A stretch of DNA of 64,000 nucleotides from positions 6,076,001 through 6,140,000 of the forward strand of contig NZ_AP022588.1 in NCBI RefSeq assembly GCF_010731735.1, read 5' to 3'. The notes below the pieces were generated by a model. That model was not told where the DNA came from and did no database searches. It saw only the letters and a list, made by a program, of their open reading frames with translations. This document shows, piece after piece, positions 8,895 to 16,647 of this stretch (within the stretch, counting starts at the first letter, position 1; every line of letters begins with the position of its first letter). The DNA is from Mycolicibacterium sediminis. Lineage in GTDB: Bacteria; Actinomycetota; Actinomycetes; Mycobacteriales; Mycobacteriaceae. A program made the translations under genes and the position numbers.

Positions 8895-9640
8895 GCGAAG
8901 CGCTTGGTGAAGCGGGGCGGGAGGACCTTCATGACCTCGACGAGCGGCCACCAGGGCCACCCGGGGACGACGGCGCGGCCCTTCTCCTTCTCGATGGCGT
9001 CGACCATGGCCTTGACGCCCGTCTCGTTGTCGACCATCAGCAGCGTCGAGTTGGACTTGGCGGTCATCTCGGACTCGATGTATCCCGGCTCGAGCACGGT
9101 GATCTTGATCGGCCCGGTCGGGTACTCGGCCCTCAGCGACTCGCCCAGCGACGTGACGCCGGCCTTGCTCGCGGCGTAGGCGGCCTTGACGCCCGGCACG
9201 CCGACGTTGCCCAGGACCGACGACACCAGGACGAGATGCCCGCGGCCGGAGGCCTTGAACATCTCGAGTGCCGTCTCGATCTGCACCAGCGCGCTGACCA
9301 GGTTGGTCTCGATGGTCGCCTTGTTGGCCCACGGCTTGCCGCCACCGAGCGGGTAGCCCTTGCCGATGCCGGCGTTGACGATCACGCAGTCGACGCCACC
9401 CAGTTCGTCGGATAGTTCCCGGAACACGACGGGGACGCGTTCGTGGTCGTTGACGTCGAGCGCCGCGACGGCCACGGTGATGTTCGGGTGCTTCGCCGTC
9501 AGCTCGGCCTTGAGTTCCTCGAGGTTCTCGGCCCGGCGCGCGCAGAGGGCGAGGTCGCGGCCCTTGGCGGCGAACTGGCGGGCCATGCCCGCACCGAGGC
9601 CCGAGCTGGCGCCGGTGATGAGGATCTTCTGCCGAGTCAT
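8891..9640 (-). CDS. Short-chain dehydrogenase/reductase (Rv0945-like)
   Basis: 249-residue classical SDR. It shows the TGASSGLG cofactor loop (about 8-15), a DVND acidic turn, VNAGIG, the catalytic Ser in VLVSSVLG and YAASKAG with catalytic Tyr/Lys. The C-terminus is hydrophobic (PGWPWWPLVEVMKVLPP), as in membrane-associated SDRs of mycobacteria. Substrate unknown. ATG 9640 is chosen over the longer frame because TACCCT lies 6 nt upstream, a leaderless arrangement. Its 3' end overlaps the convergent ZIP-like gene by 4 nt. Confidence 0.85.
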   Translation of the reverse strand: MTRQKILITGASSGLGAGMARQFAAKGRDLALCARRAENLEELKAELTAKHPNITVAVAALDVNDHERVPVVFRELSDELGGVDCVIVNAGIGKGYPLGGGKPWANKATIETNLVSALVQIETALEMFKASGRGHLVLVSSVLGNVGVPGVKAAYAASKAGVTSLGESLRAEYPTGPIKITVLEPGYIESEMTAKSNSTLLMVDNETGVKAMVDAIEKEKGRAVVPGWPWWPLVEVMKVLPPRFTKRFA

Positions 9641-9734
9641 GCGAGCAGGGTAGCTCGCCTGGACACCTGTCAACTAACCGGTCGGGTGGGTGGACCTCGA
9701 CGTAACCGCCTCCCACGAGCCAAGATCGTCGGTC

Positions 9735-10301
9735 ATGTGGTCCCTCGAACTGCTGATCGCCACGGCCGCCCTGAGCACGGCGCTCGGCGTCGCGTCCCCG
9801 GCCCGCGCCGACGAGTACGACCCGCTGCACGGCTTGGTCGACACCGCCGCGCAGCGACTCCTGACCGCCGACCCGGTGGCGGCGTTCAAGTGGATCAAGG
9901 GTGGGTCCATCGAGGACCCTGCCCGCGTGACCCAGGTGCTCGACGCCGTCGGCAAGGACGCCCACGAACGTGGGATCGACGCGGCGTTCGTCCGGCGGGC
10001 CTTCGAGGATCAGATCCACGCCACGGAGGGAGTCGAGTACACCCGCTTCGGCCAGTGGAAGTTCGACCCGGCCACGGCTCCGTCCACGGCACCCGATCTG
10101 GCCGAATCACGCACCGCCATCGACGGTTACAACCGCACGATGGTCGCGGAGATGGCCGCCCAGCGGGACGTCCTGGCGGGTCCGTACTGCCGGCAGGCAC
10201 TCGGCGACGCGCGCGCGGTCGTGGTGGCGGAACGCCGACTCGACCCGCTCTACGCGCGGGCGCTCGACAGCGCCACCGCGTCGTACTGCCCGGCTACTTG
10301 A
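9735..10301 (+). CDS. Secreted chorismate mutase (AroQ-gamma, Rv1885c-like)
   Basis: 188 residues beginning with a signal peptide (MWSLELLIATAALSTALG, cleavage after PARA). The mature part matches periplasmic M. tuberculosis chorismate mutase: DPVAAFKW near its start, then DDQI/EDQIHATE, EYTRFGQWKF, AIDGYN and the C-terminal pair of cysteines (PYC...SYC), which form a disulfide in that protein. It converts chorismate to prephenate outside the cytoplasm; its purpose in mycobacteria is unsettled. ATG 9735 is preferred over GTG 9690 because it begins the signal peptide directly. The 3' end overlaps the convergent Fpg-like gene by 8 nt. Confidence 0.9.
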   Translation: MWSLELLIATAALSTALGVASPARADEYDPLHGLVDTAAQRLLTADPVAAFKWIKGGSIEDPARVTQVLDAVGKDAHERGIDAAFVRRAFEDQIHATEGVEYTRFGQWKFDPATAPSTAPDLAESRTAIDGYNRTMVAEMAAQRDVLAGPYCRQALGDARAVVVAERRLDPLYARALDSATASYCPAT

Positions 10302-11157
10302 GCAGTTTCGACATCCGCCGGTCGGCGAGCACCCGGCCGCCGGTCTGACACGTCGCGCAGTACTGGAAGGACTTGTCGGCGAACGACACCTCGCGCACGG
10401 TGTCACCGCACACCGGGCAGGGCAGGCCGGTGCGCGCGTGGACGCGCATGCCGGACCGCTTCTCGCCCTTCAGCGTGGCGGCTTGCTGCCCGACCGAGCG
10501 GGTCACCGCGTCGGTCAGCACCGTGACCATCGCCGCGTGCAGCGCGTCGAGTTGCGCCTCGGTGAGCTTGTTGGCGCTCGCGAACGGCGAGAGTCGCGCC
10601 ACGTGCAGGATCTCGTCGCTGTAGGCGTTGCCGATCCCCGCGATGACCTTCTGGTCGGTGATCACGGTCTTGATCCGACCGGCGTTGCCCTTCAGCGCGG
10701 CCGCGAGGCCGTCGAGGTCAAGGGTGAGGGCGTCGGGCCCGAGTACGGCGATGCCGGGCACCTTGGTCGGATCGTCGACCAGCCACACCGCCAGCCGCTT
10801 CTGCGTGCCGGCCTCGGTGAGGTCGAATCCGGGTGCCTCGCCGGGTGTTCCGAGGTGTACGCGCAGCGCGATGGGCCCCTTGCCGGGCTTGAGCGGTGCG
10901 GCCGAGAGCTTGTCCGACCAGCGCAGCCAGCCGGCCCGCGAGAGGTGGGTAATGAGGTGCAGGTCGCCGAGTTCCAAGCCGAGGTACTTGGCCCACCGGT
11001 TGGCGCCGGTGACCTCGCGGCCGTGCAGCGCGGCGACGGGCGGGTCGAACGTCTTGAGGACCGACAGCGCGGCCACGTCGACCCTTCCCACGGTCAGGCC
11101 GACCGCGTGGCGCCGCAGGTGGTCGGCGAGCGCCTCAACCTCGGGGAGTTCGGGCAT
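10294..11157 (-). CDS. Fpg/Nei-family DNA glycosylase
   Basis: 287 residues starting MPELPEVE, where Pro and Glu after Met removal are the catalytic pair of the Fpg/Nei family. RWAKYLGLEL supplies the conserved Lys, GNAYSDEIL the helix-two-turn-helix, and the C-terminus a zinc finger with CPVC and CATC pairs followed by QTGGR. The family removes oxidised purines or pyrimidines and nicks abasic sites. The M. tuberculosis relative Rv0944 in this neighbourhood is a shortened form; this copy is full length. ATG 11157 has CACACT 7 nt upstream (leaderless). Substrate range cannot be read from sequence. Confidence 0.88.
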   Translation of the reverse strand: MPELPEVEALADHLRRHAVGLTVGRVDVAALSVLKTFDPPVAALHGREVTGANRWAKYLGLELGDLHLITHLSRAGWLRWSDKLSAAPLKPGKGPIALRVHLGTPGEAPGFDLTEAGTQKRLAVWLVDDPTKVPGIAVLGPDALTLDLDGLAAALKGNAGRIKTVITDQKVIAGIGNAYSDEILHVARLSPFASANKLTEAQLDALHAAMVTVLTDAVTRSVGQQAATLKGEKRSGMRVHARTGLPCPVCGDTVREVSFADKSFQYCATCQTGGRVLADRRMSKLLK

Positions 11158-11175
11158 GTCATCCAGTGTGCCGCA

Positions 11176-11556
11176 CTAGCGGCCGGTGATGAGCGAGAGC
11201 GGCCAACTCACTATGGACAGCACGATGGCCGCCCAGATGGCCGTCCACCAGAAGTCGTCGATGTAGAGGCCCCAGTGGGTGGTGTGCTCGGTGATCGACG
11301 AGGTGAGCCACAGCATCGCCGCGTTGATGACGACGTGGATCAGGCCGAGCGTGACGACGTAGAGCGGGATCGAGATGAGCTGCACGACCGGCTTGACGAT
11401 CGCGTTGACCAGACCGAAGAGCACCGCGACGACGAAGACGATGGCGACCCGCTGGACCACGTCGTCGCCGCCGACGAATCGGATCCCGTCGACCAGCTGG
11501 GTCACGATCCACAGTGCGACACCGGTCGTCGCGGCGCGCAGCAGGAACGAACCCAT
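11176..11556 (-). CDS. Small four-TM protein, phage-holin superfamily IV type
   Basis: 126 residues with four hydrophobic helices (about 5-22, 36-62, 62-88, 100-122) and the LFGLVNAIVKPVVQLISIPLYVVTLGL-type core (quoted in part: NAIVKPVVQLISIPLYV) of the mycobacterial 'phage holin family' proteins. These are chromosomal membrane proteins; a real lysis function is unproven. It lies 18 nt upstream of the Fpg-like gene and 21 nt after the YihY gene, all on the minus strand, so a shared transcript is possible. Confidence 0.75.
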   Translation of the reverse strand: MGSFLLRAATTGVALWIVTQLVDGIRFVGGDDVVQRVAIVFVVAVLFGLVNAIVKPVVQLISIPLYVVTLGLIHVVINAAMLWLTSSITEHTTHWGLYIDDFWWTAIWAAIVLSIVSWPLSLITGR

Positions 11557-11577
11557 GGGCCGATCCTGCCATCACGA

Positions 11578-12648
11578 TCAGTCTCCGTCGTCGCCACCTC
11601 GGGTGCGACGCAGTGCCGCGGCGCGCTCGACGTCCTTCTCCTCCGCCGCCCGAACCTTCTCGATCTGGGTGGTGTCGCGGGGCGGGAGCTGCAGGTCGCG
11701 CTCGGCGGGCAGGCCGGCCTGAAGTTGTCTGCCGCGCTCGAGTTCCGCGTCGAGTTCCGCGCCGAACAGCAACGCCAGGTTGGTGATCCAGAGCCACAGC
11801 AGGAAGACGATGACACCGGCGAGCGCACCGTAGGTCTTGTTGTAACTGCTGAAGTTGGCCACGTACACGCCGAACCCGATCGAGGCGACGATCCACGTGA
11901 CGATCGCCAGCCCGGCACCGATGCTGATCCAGCGGAACTTCGGCTGTTTCACGTTGGGGGTGGCGTAGTACAGGATCGCGACGGCCAGGATCACCGCCAG
12001 CAGGATCACCGGCCACCGCGCGACGTTCCACACCGTCACCGCAGCGTCGCCCAGGCCTAGCGTGTCGCCGATGGTGCGGGCGACGGGCCCGCTGATCGCG
12101 AGCATGAAGGCGACGGCGGCCGCCAGCACCAGGCCCGCGAACGTGAGCAGGAGCTGCTGCGGCCGCAGCTTCCACATCGGCCGGCCCTCCTCGACCTCGT
12201 ACATCCTGTTCATCGCGCGGCCGAAGGCGCCGACGTACCCGGACGCGGACCACAGCGCGGTGAGGATGCCGAGCACGAGGGCGAAGCCCGCGGATGGCGA
12301 GTTGACGAGCTGCTCGATCGTCGGACGCATGGTGTCGATCACGGACGCGGGCGCGATGCCGCCCGCGATCTCCAGCACCGCGTCGGTGGTGCGCCGGCCC
12401 TGCCCGAACACGCCGAGCAGCGAGACGAGCGCCAGGAGTGCCGGAAACAGGGACAGCACTGCGTAGTACGTGAGGGCTGCGGCAAGGTCGGTGCACTGGT
12501 CCCGGCTGAACTCGCGGGCGGTCTTGCGCAGGACGAACAGGACGGACGGCTTGGTGAGGTCGCCGGGCGACTCGGGCTTGCGTGGGTCGTCGGGGTCCGG
12601 CATGCGGTCCTCGACGTCCGGGGCCGCGTCACCGTCGGTGGTGGTCAT
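11578..12648 (-). CDS. YihY/virulence factor BrkB family membrane protein
   Basis: 356-residue protein of the YihY/UPF0761 family. It has a charged N-terminus of about 40 residues, then six TM helices, with the family features CTDLAAALTYYAVLSLFPALL, SGYVGAFGRAMNRMYEVEEGRP and FRWISIGAGLA (each quoted in part), and a charged C-terminal tail rich in Arg/Glu. Function is unclear despite an old name of ribonuclease BN. ATG 12648 is chosen; the longer frame runs into the promoter of the divergent diiron gene. Confidence 0.85.
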   Translation of the reverse strand: MTTTDGDAAPDVEDRMPDPDDPRKPESPGDLTKPSVLFVLRKTAREFSRDQCTDLAAALTYYAVLSLFPALLALVSLLGVFGQGRRTTDAVLEIAGGIAPASVIDTMRPTIEQLVNSPSAGFALVLGILTALWSASGYVGAFGRAMNRMYEVEEGRPMWKLRPQQLLLTFAGLVLAAAVAFMLAISGPVARTIGDTLGLGDAAVTVWNVARWPVILLAVILAVAILYYATPNVKQPKFRWISIGAGLAIVTWIVASIGFGVYVANFSSYNKTYGALAGVIVFLLWLWITNLALLFGAELDAELERGRQLQAGLPAERDLQLPPRDTTQIEKVRAAEEKDVERAAALRRTRGGDDGD

Positions 12649-12725
12649 CTCGAGCCGATACCCGCGGCCGGTGGCGCGAAACGCCTGCGTCAATTCGCTA
12701 CCTCGAGTATCCGGTACCCGGGGTA

Positions 12726-12755
12726 TTGACACGGTCGGCTCGGCATCCATACCGT
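12726..12755 (+). promoter_or_regulatory. Promoter of the diiron oxygenase gene
   Basis: A consensus TTGACA -35 box at 12726-12731 is followed after 18 nt by TACCGT (TANNNT) at 12750-12755, predicting a start near 12762. This excludes the GTG at 12754 as initiator and points to the GTG at 12784, which has AAGGGA upstream. Confidence 0.6.
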
Positions 12756-12783
12756 GAGGGCACCCAACGAAGGGACGTCAACG

Positions 12784-14004
12784 GTGACCGCTTCGATCAG
12801 GACCTCCGCCACTCCGTCGCGCGACGACTTCTCCGGTCGCCTACTGCGGGGGTCGGTGAAGAAGTCGTTCGAGCCGATCGTCGACATCGATTGGGACGCA
12901 CCGCTGGACCCGGACAAGTTCTTCCTGCCGCCGAAGGTGGTGTCGCTGTACGGGACCCCGATGTGGGACGCCATGACCCGGGCGCAGCAGATCGAGCTGT
13001 CGCGCCAGGAACTCGTCAACACGCTGTCGGCGGGCATCTGGTTCGAGAACATCCTCAACCAGGCGCTGCTGCGCGACCTGATGCACGCCGACCCCACCTC
13101 GAACGCCACCCACTACGCGCTGACCGAGATGGGCGACGAGACCCGCCACATGGTCATGTTCGGCAAGGCGATCGAGCGGCTCGGGGCCAAGCCGGTTCAG
13201 CCGCGGCGGTACCAGCGGATCATCATCAACGCGCTGCCGTTGACCTTCAAGGGCTCCCTGCTGTGGGTGGCCGCCCTGGTCGGCGAGGAGATCTTCGACT
13301 CGCTGCAGCGCCAGATGATGGACGACCCGGACCTGCAGCCGATGGTCCAGCGCCTCATGCGGATTCACGTGACGGAGGAGGCCCGGCACATCCAGTTCGC
13401 ACGCGACGGAGTCCGCCGCCGGGTTCGGGAGATGCCCCGGCTCAACCGGTGGTGGGTGGCCAACCTCAACGGCGTGGGCGGCGTGTTCTTCCAGCACCTC
13501 TTCACCAACCCGGTGCAGTACCGGCGCGTCGGACTGCCTGCCCTCGAGGCACGGGCACAGGCCCGCCGCAGCCCGCACCGGCACCAGGTGCAGGCCGGGG
13601 GCTTCGCGCCGCTGGCGGCGTTCCTCGAGGAGGTCGGGCTCATGGGCCCGGTCGCGCGGCGGCTGTGGCGCCGGACCAACTTCCTGCCCGGCGGACCGGT
13701 GACGCCTGCCGCACCGGACGAGTCGGTCGAGGACGGCGCAGAGGACGTCTACGAGGGACCGGCCACCCTCCGCGTCGCCGACGAGGATCACGCCGTCCGC
13801 GCCCGCCTCACCGGACACCTCAGCCCCATCGACGGCAAGTACCACTGGCGCGGAACGGTTTTCGGGACGTTGACCGACGAGGCGCTCAAGCGTCCGGAGG
13901 CCCTGCTGACCGCCAACGGTCGCACCGCGGCCGCGCGGATCGCCGAGCGCACGGCGCAGGGCGGCTACTCGGTCACGGGCATGGGCACGCCGCCGTTCGG
14001 CTGA
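12784..14004 (+). CDS. AurF-type diiron oxygenase fused to a DUF4873-like domain
   Basis: 406 residues. Residues about 20-300 form a helical ferritin-like domain with two metal-ligand motifs, EMGDETRH (about 115-122) and HVTEEARH (about 195-202), plus an earlier WFEN Glu, as in the p-aminobenzoate N-oxygenase AurF family. The last 90 or so residues (from YEGPATL to the end, with LTGHLSPIDGKYHWRG) match the DUF4873 beta domain that often accompanies mycobacterial monooxygenases. It probably uses O2 at a diiron site; substrate unknown. The start is fixed by the promoter at 12726-12755. Confidence 0.8.
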   Translation: MTASIRTSATPSRDDFSGRLLRGSVKKSFEPIVDIDWDAPLDPDKFFLPPKVVSLYGTPMWDAMTRAQQIELSRQELVNTLSAGIWFENILNQALLRDLMHADPTSNATHYALTEMGDETRHMVMFGKAIERLGAKPVQPRRYQRIIINALPLTFKGSLLWVAALVGEEIFDSLQRQMMDDPDLQPMVQRLMRIHVTEEARHIQFARDGVRRRVREMPRLNRWWVANLNGVGGVFFQHLFTNPVQYRRVGLPALEARAQARRSPHRHQVQAGGFAPLAAFLEEVGLMGPVARRLWRRTNFLPGGPVTPAAPDESVEDGAEDVYEGPATLRVADEDHAVRARLTGHLSPIDGKYHWRGTVFGTLTDEALKRPEALLTANGRTAAARIAERTAQGGYSVTGMGTPPFG

Positions 14005-14039
14005 CCGACCCGGCGACGCACCGTTCCGCCTCGCTGAAT

Positions 14040-14053
14040 TAGAACGTGTTCTA
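14040..14053 (+). promoter_or_regulatory. KstR-type operator
   Basis: TAGAACGTGTTCTA is a perfect inverted repeat and fits TnnAACnnGTTnnA exactly, the established binding motif of KstR, the mycobacterial TetR repressor of sterol catabolism. It overlaps the predicted -10 box TAGTAT (14052-14057) of the LLM oxidoreductase gene, so binding would block transcription. Confidence 0.7.
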
Positions 14054-14063
14054 GTATTGGCGC

Positions 14064-14942
14064 ATGCGGTTCACGTATGCGGAAGCCATGACCGACCCGA
14101 AGTACTACATCCCGTTGGCCAAGGCGGCCGACGAGGCCGGGTACCACGCGATGACCATCCCGGACAGCGTCGCGTACCCGGAGGAGTCGGACTCGACGTA
14201 TCCGTACACCGAGGACGGCAACCGGGAGTTCCTGGACGGCAAGGCCTTCATCGAGTCGTTCGCGCTGATCGGTGCCCTGTCCGCGGTGACCACCCGGTTG
14301 CACTTCAACATCTTCGTGCTCAAGCTGCCCATCCGGCCGCCCGCGCTGGTGGCCAAGCAGGCCGGGTCGCTGGCCGCGCTGTTCGACAACCGCCTCGGCC
14401 TCGGCGTCGGGACGAGCCCGTGGCCCGAGGACTACGAGATCATGGGCGTCCCATACGCCAAGCGCGGCAAGCGGATGGACGAGTGCATCGACGTCATCCG
14501 CGGTCTGACGTCCGGCGACTACTTCGAGTACCACGGGGAGTTCTACGACTTCCCCAGGTTCAAGATGACGCCGGCGCCCACCAAGCCGCTGCCCATCCTG
14601 ATCGGCGGCCACGCGGACGCCGCTCTCAAGCGTGCCGCCCGCAACGACGGGTGGATGCACGGCGGCGGCGACCCCGAGGAACTCGACCCCCTGCTGAAGA
14701 AGTTGCAGCAGTATCGCGAGACCGAGGAGCGGATCGGGCTCGCCGACGAGTTCGAGATCCACGTCATCTCCATCGACGGGTTCACCCTCGACGGGGTCAA
14801 GCGGCTCGAGGACAAGGGTGTCACCGACGTCATCGTCGGCTTCCGGATCCCCTACGTCATGGGGCCGGACACCGAGCCGCTCGACGACAAGATCCGCAAC
14901 CTGGAGTGGTTCGCGGAGAACGTGATCGCGAAGGCGACCTGA
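14064..14942 (+). CDS. LLM-class F420-dependent oxidoreductase
   Basis: 292-residue luciferase-like (TIM-barrel) oxidoreductase resembling M. tuberculosis Rv0940c. Features: MRFTYAEA start, GLGVGTSPWPEDYE substrate/cofactor loop, KRMDECIDVIRGL, PILIGGHADAALKRAAR and the closing sheet VTDVIVGFR. Such proteins transfer hydride using coenzyme F420 or FMN. ATG 14064 lies 6 nt after the -10 box TAGTAT, so the mRNA is probably leaderless. The KstR-like operator at 14040-14053 suggests derepression during growth on sterols (inference). Confidence 0.85.
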   Translation: MRFTYAEAMTDPKYYIPLAKAADEAGYHAMTIPDSVAYPEESDSTYPYTEDGNREFLDGKAFIESFALIGALSAVTTRLHFNIFVLKLPIRPPALVAKQAGSLAALFDNRLGLGVGTSPWPEDYEIMGVPYAKRGKRMDECIDVIRGLTSGDYFEYHGEFYDFPRFKMTPAPTKPLPILIGGHADAALKRAARNDGWMHGGGDPEELDPLLKKLQQYRETEERIGLADEFEIHVISIDGFTLDGVKRLEDKGVTDVIVGFRIPYVMGPDTEPLDDKIRNLEWFAENVIAKAT

Positions 14943-14979
14943 CGCGTTGACGGCCCGCCGAGCGGGTAACCCGAAGGGC

Positions 14980-15351
14980 ATGAATCCTTCGGTCGACGAA
15001 CTCCTCGAACTGGAGCGCGGCGGTTGGGATGCGTTGTGCACCTCCTCCGGCTCCCGCTACTACGGCACGCTGATGCTGCCCGACGCGGTCATGGTGCTCG
15101 CGAACGGCATGGTGATGGATCGCGACGCCGTCGTCGAGTCGCTGTCGCAGTCGCCGCCGTGGCGCACGTACCAGATCGATGACGTCCGGTTCGTCACGAT
15201 CGACGACGACACCGCGGCGCTGGTGTACGTCGGGACCGGATACCGGGACGGTGACGAGCCCGCGTTCGTCGGGGCCATGTCGAGCGTCTACCACCGCACG
15301 GACTCCGGCTGGCGGCTCGCGCTCTACCAGCAGACCCAGATCCCCGGCTAG
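14980..15351 (+). CDS. SnoaL/NTF2-like (DUF4440-type) small protein
   Basis: 123 residues with a cone-shaped NTF2-like fold pattern: helix SVDELLELERGGWDAL, then YYGTLMLPDAVMVL, the VVESLSQSPPW helix, and strands ending in GWRLALYQQTQ. Members range from isomerases to stress proteins; no catalytic call is possible. ATG 14980 is preferred, with GAAGGG just upstream. It follows the LLM gene by 37 nt and may belong to the same KstR-controlled transcript. Its stop overlaps the convergent ROK regulator stop by 4 nt. Confidence 0.75.
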   Translation: MNPSVDELLELERGGWDALCTSSGSRYYGTLMLPDAVMVLANGMVMDRDAVVESLSQSPPWRTYQIDDVRFVTIDDDTAALVYVGTGYRDGDEPAFVGAMSSVYHRTDSGWRLALYQQTQIPG

Positions 15352-16547
15352 GGCCTCGTGGTCAGTGCGTCGACGGCGCGCGCGCTGAGCACCTCGTCGA
15401 GGACCAGCGCGGCGATGCCCACCACCGCGGAGTGCCCACCGTGTGCCGCGGGCACCACCTGCAGCGCACGCGTCGCCATCGCGGTCGCGTTGCCGTACAA
15501 CGTCTCTCGCAGGCCGGCAACGAACACGTCGTACGCGGCCGCCATGTCGCCCGCGACCACCAGCACCGCGGGGTTGAGCAGGTTGACCGCCGCGGCGATC
15601 ACCTCGCCGACGTGCCTACCGCTGTCGCGGACCATCCCGCGGACCTCGGGGTCACCGGCGTGGACGAGGTCGACGACGTCGCGCATGTGCCGCACCGCGC
15701 GGCCCTGCTGCTGCAGCCGGTGCACCAGCGCCCATCCGCCCGCGACGGCCTCGAGGCAGCCGGTGTCGCCGCACCGGCACGGAAGGCCATGCGCCGCAGC
15801 GGTCTTGTTGTGCCCGAACTCCCCGGCGGCCTGGGTCGCCCCGCGCTGCAGCACTCCTCCGGCGATGATGCCCGCGCCGAGGCCCGTCGAGGCCTTGATC
15901 ACCAGTAGGTCGTCGAGCCGTTCCAATTCGCCGCCGCGCTCACCCACCGCGATGGCGTTGGCGTCGTTGTCCATGATCACCGGCACGGAGATGTCAGACC
16001 CCAGGTCGCTACGCTCCCGCCCACCGGCGGCCAGACTCGCCAGCTCCGCGAAGTACGGCCGCAACCGGACCCCGTCCCAGCCGCGCAGGATCGGCGAGTC
16101 GCGACTGCAGCCGCGTTCGCGGTCAACGGGCCCGGGCAGGCTCAGACCCACCCCGTAGACGGGCACGCCCGCGTAGCCGTCGAGCAGCAGGTCGAGCGCC
16201 TTCACCACGTCGGGCATCAGATCGTCGGGGCCGAGCGGGACCTCCTGGTCGATGTCCGACGTCGCGACGAGTTCGCCCGCGAGGTTGCACACCGCCATGC
16301 GCGTCCGGCTGATGCCGATCGCCACGCACACCACGATGCCCGCGTCGGCGTCGAAGGTGAGCTTGGTAGCGGGACGCCCGCCGGTCGAGGCGGCGGGCTC
16401 GCTCTCCGCGACCAGGCCGAGCTGCCGTAGGACTGCCACGCGGGCACCGATCGCCGTCCGGGACAGGCCGGTGAGCTGACCGAGTTCGGCGCGGGTGGTG
16501 CCGCGGAGTTCCCGGATCAGGGCGAACACGTCGCCGACGCTGGCCAT
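15348..16547 (-). CDS. ROK-family transcriptional regulator
   Basis: 399 residues. An N-terminal winged helix (about 1-60, with RAELGQLTGLSRTAIGARV) precedes a ROK sugar-kinase-like domain. The domain shows DNDANA, STGLGAGI, GEFGHN and the zinc loop LPCRCGDTGCLEA. NagC/Mlc-like regulators of this type bind DNA and sense a sugar; whether residual kinase activity exists is unknown. ATG 16547 is chosen from GAAGG just upstream and the family start. It is divergent from an MFS exporter (start 16648), which is its most likely target. Confidence 0.88.
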   Translation of the reverse strand: MASVGDVFALIRELRGTTRAELGQLTGLSRTAIGARVAVLRQLGLVAESEPAASTGGRPATKLTFDADAGIVVCVAIGISRTRMAVCNLAGELVATSDIDQEVPLGPDDLMPDVVKALDLLLDGYAGVPVYGVGLSLPGPVDRERGCSRDSPILRGWDGVRLRPYFAELASLAAGGRERSDLGSDISVPVIMDNDANAIAVGERGGELERLDDLLVIKASTGLGAGIIAGGVLQRGATQAAGEFGHNKTAAAHGLPCRCGDTGCLEAVAGGWALVHRLQQQGRAVRHMRDVVDLVHAGDPEVRGMVRDSGRHVGEVIAAAVNLLNPAVLVVAGDMAAAYDVFVAGLRETLYGNATAMATRALQVVPAAHGGHSAVVGIAALVLDEVLSARAVDALTTRP

Positions 16548-16582
16548 GCCTTCGATTGAACCCGACGATCGTAAGGTGCGCC

Positions 16583-16640
16583 ACTTTCGCCCGAAAAAAG
16601 CAAAAGTCGTTTTACATGACGGCCGAAGTAAGCCTACCGT
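16583..16640 (+). promoter_or_regulatory. MFS promoter and possible ROK operator
   Basis: TTTACA (16611-16616), 18 nt, then TACCGT (16635-16640) and 7 nt to GTG 16648 make a good leaderless promoter. Just upstream, ACTTT at 16583-16587 and AAAGT at 16603-16607 form a spaced inverted repeat around an A-rich core, unusually AT-rich for this DNA. It is a candidate site for the divergent ROK regulator. Confidence 0.45.
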
Positions 16641-16647
16641 TGACGAC

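Noticed and set aside
12754..12783. GTG at 12754 as start of the diiron gene
   Set aside because: It lies inside the predicted -10 box TACCGT, so it could not be in the transcript.
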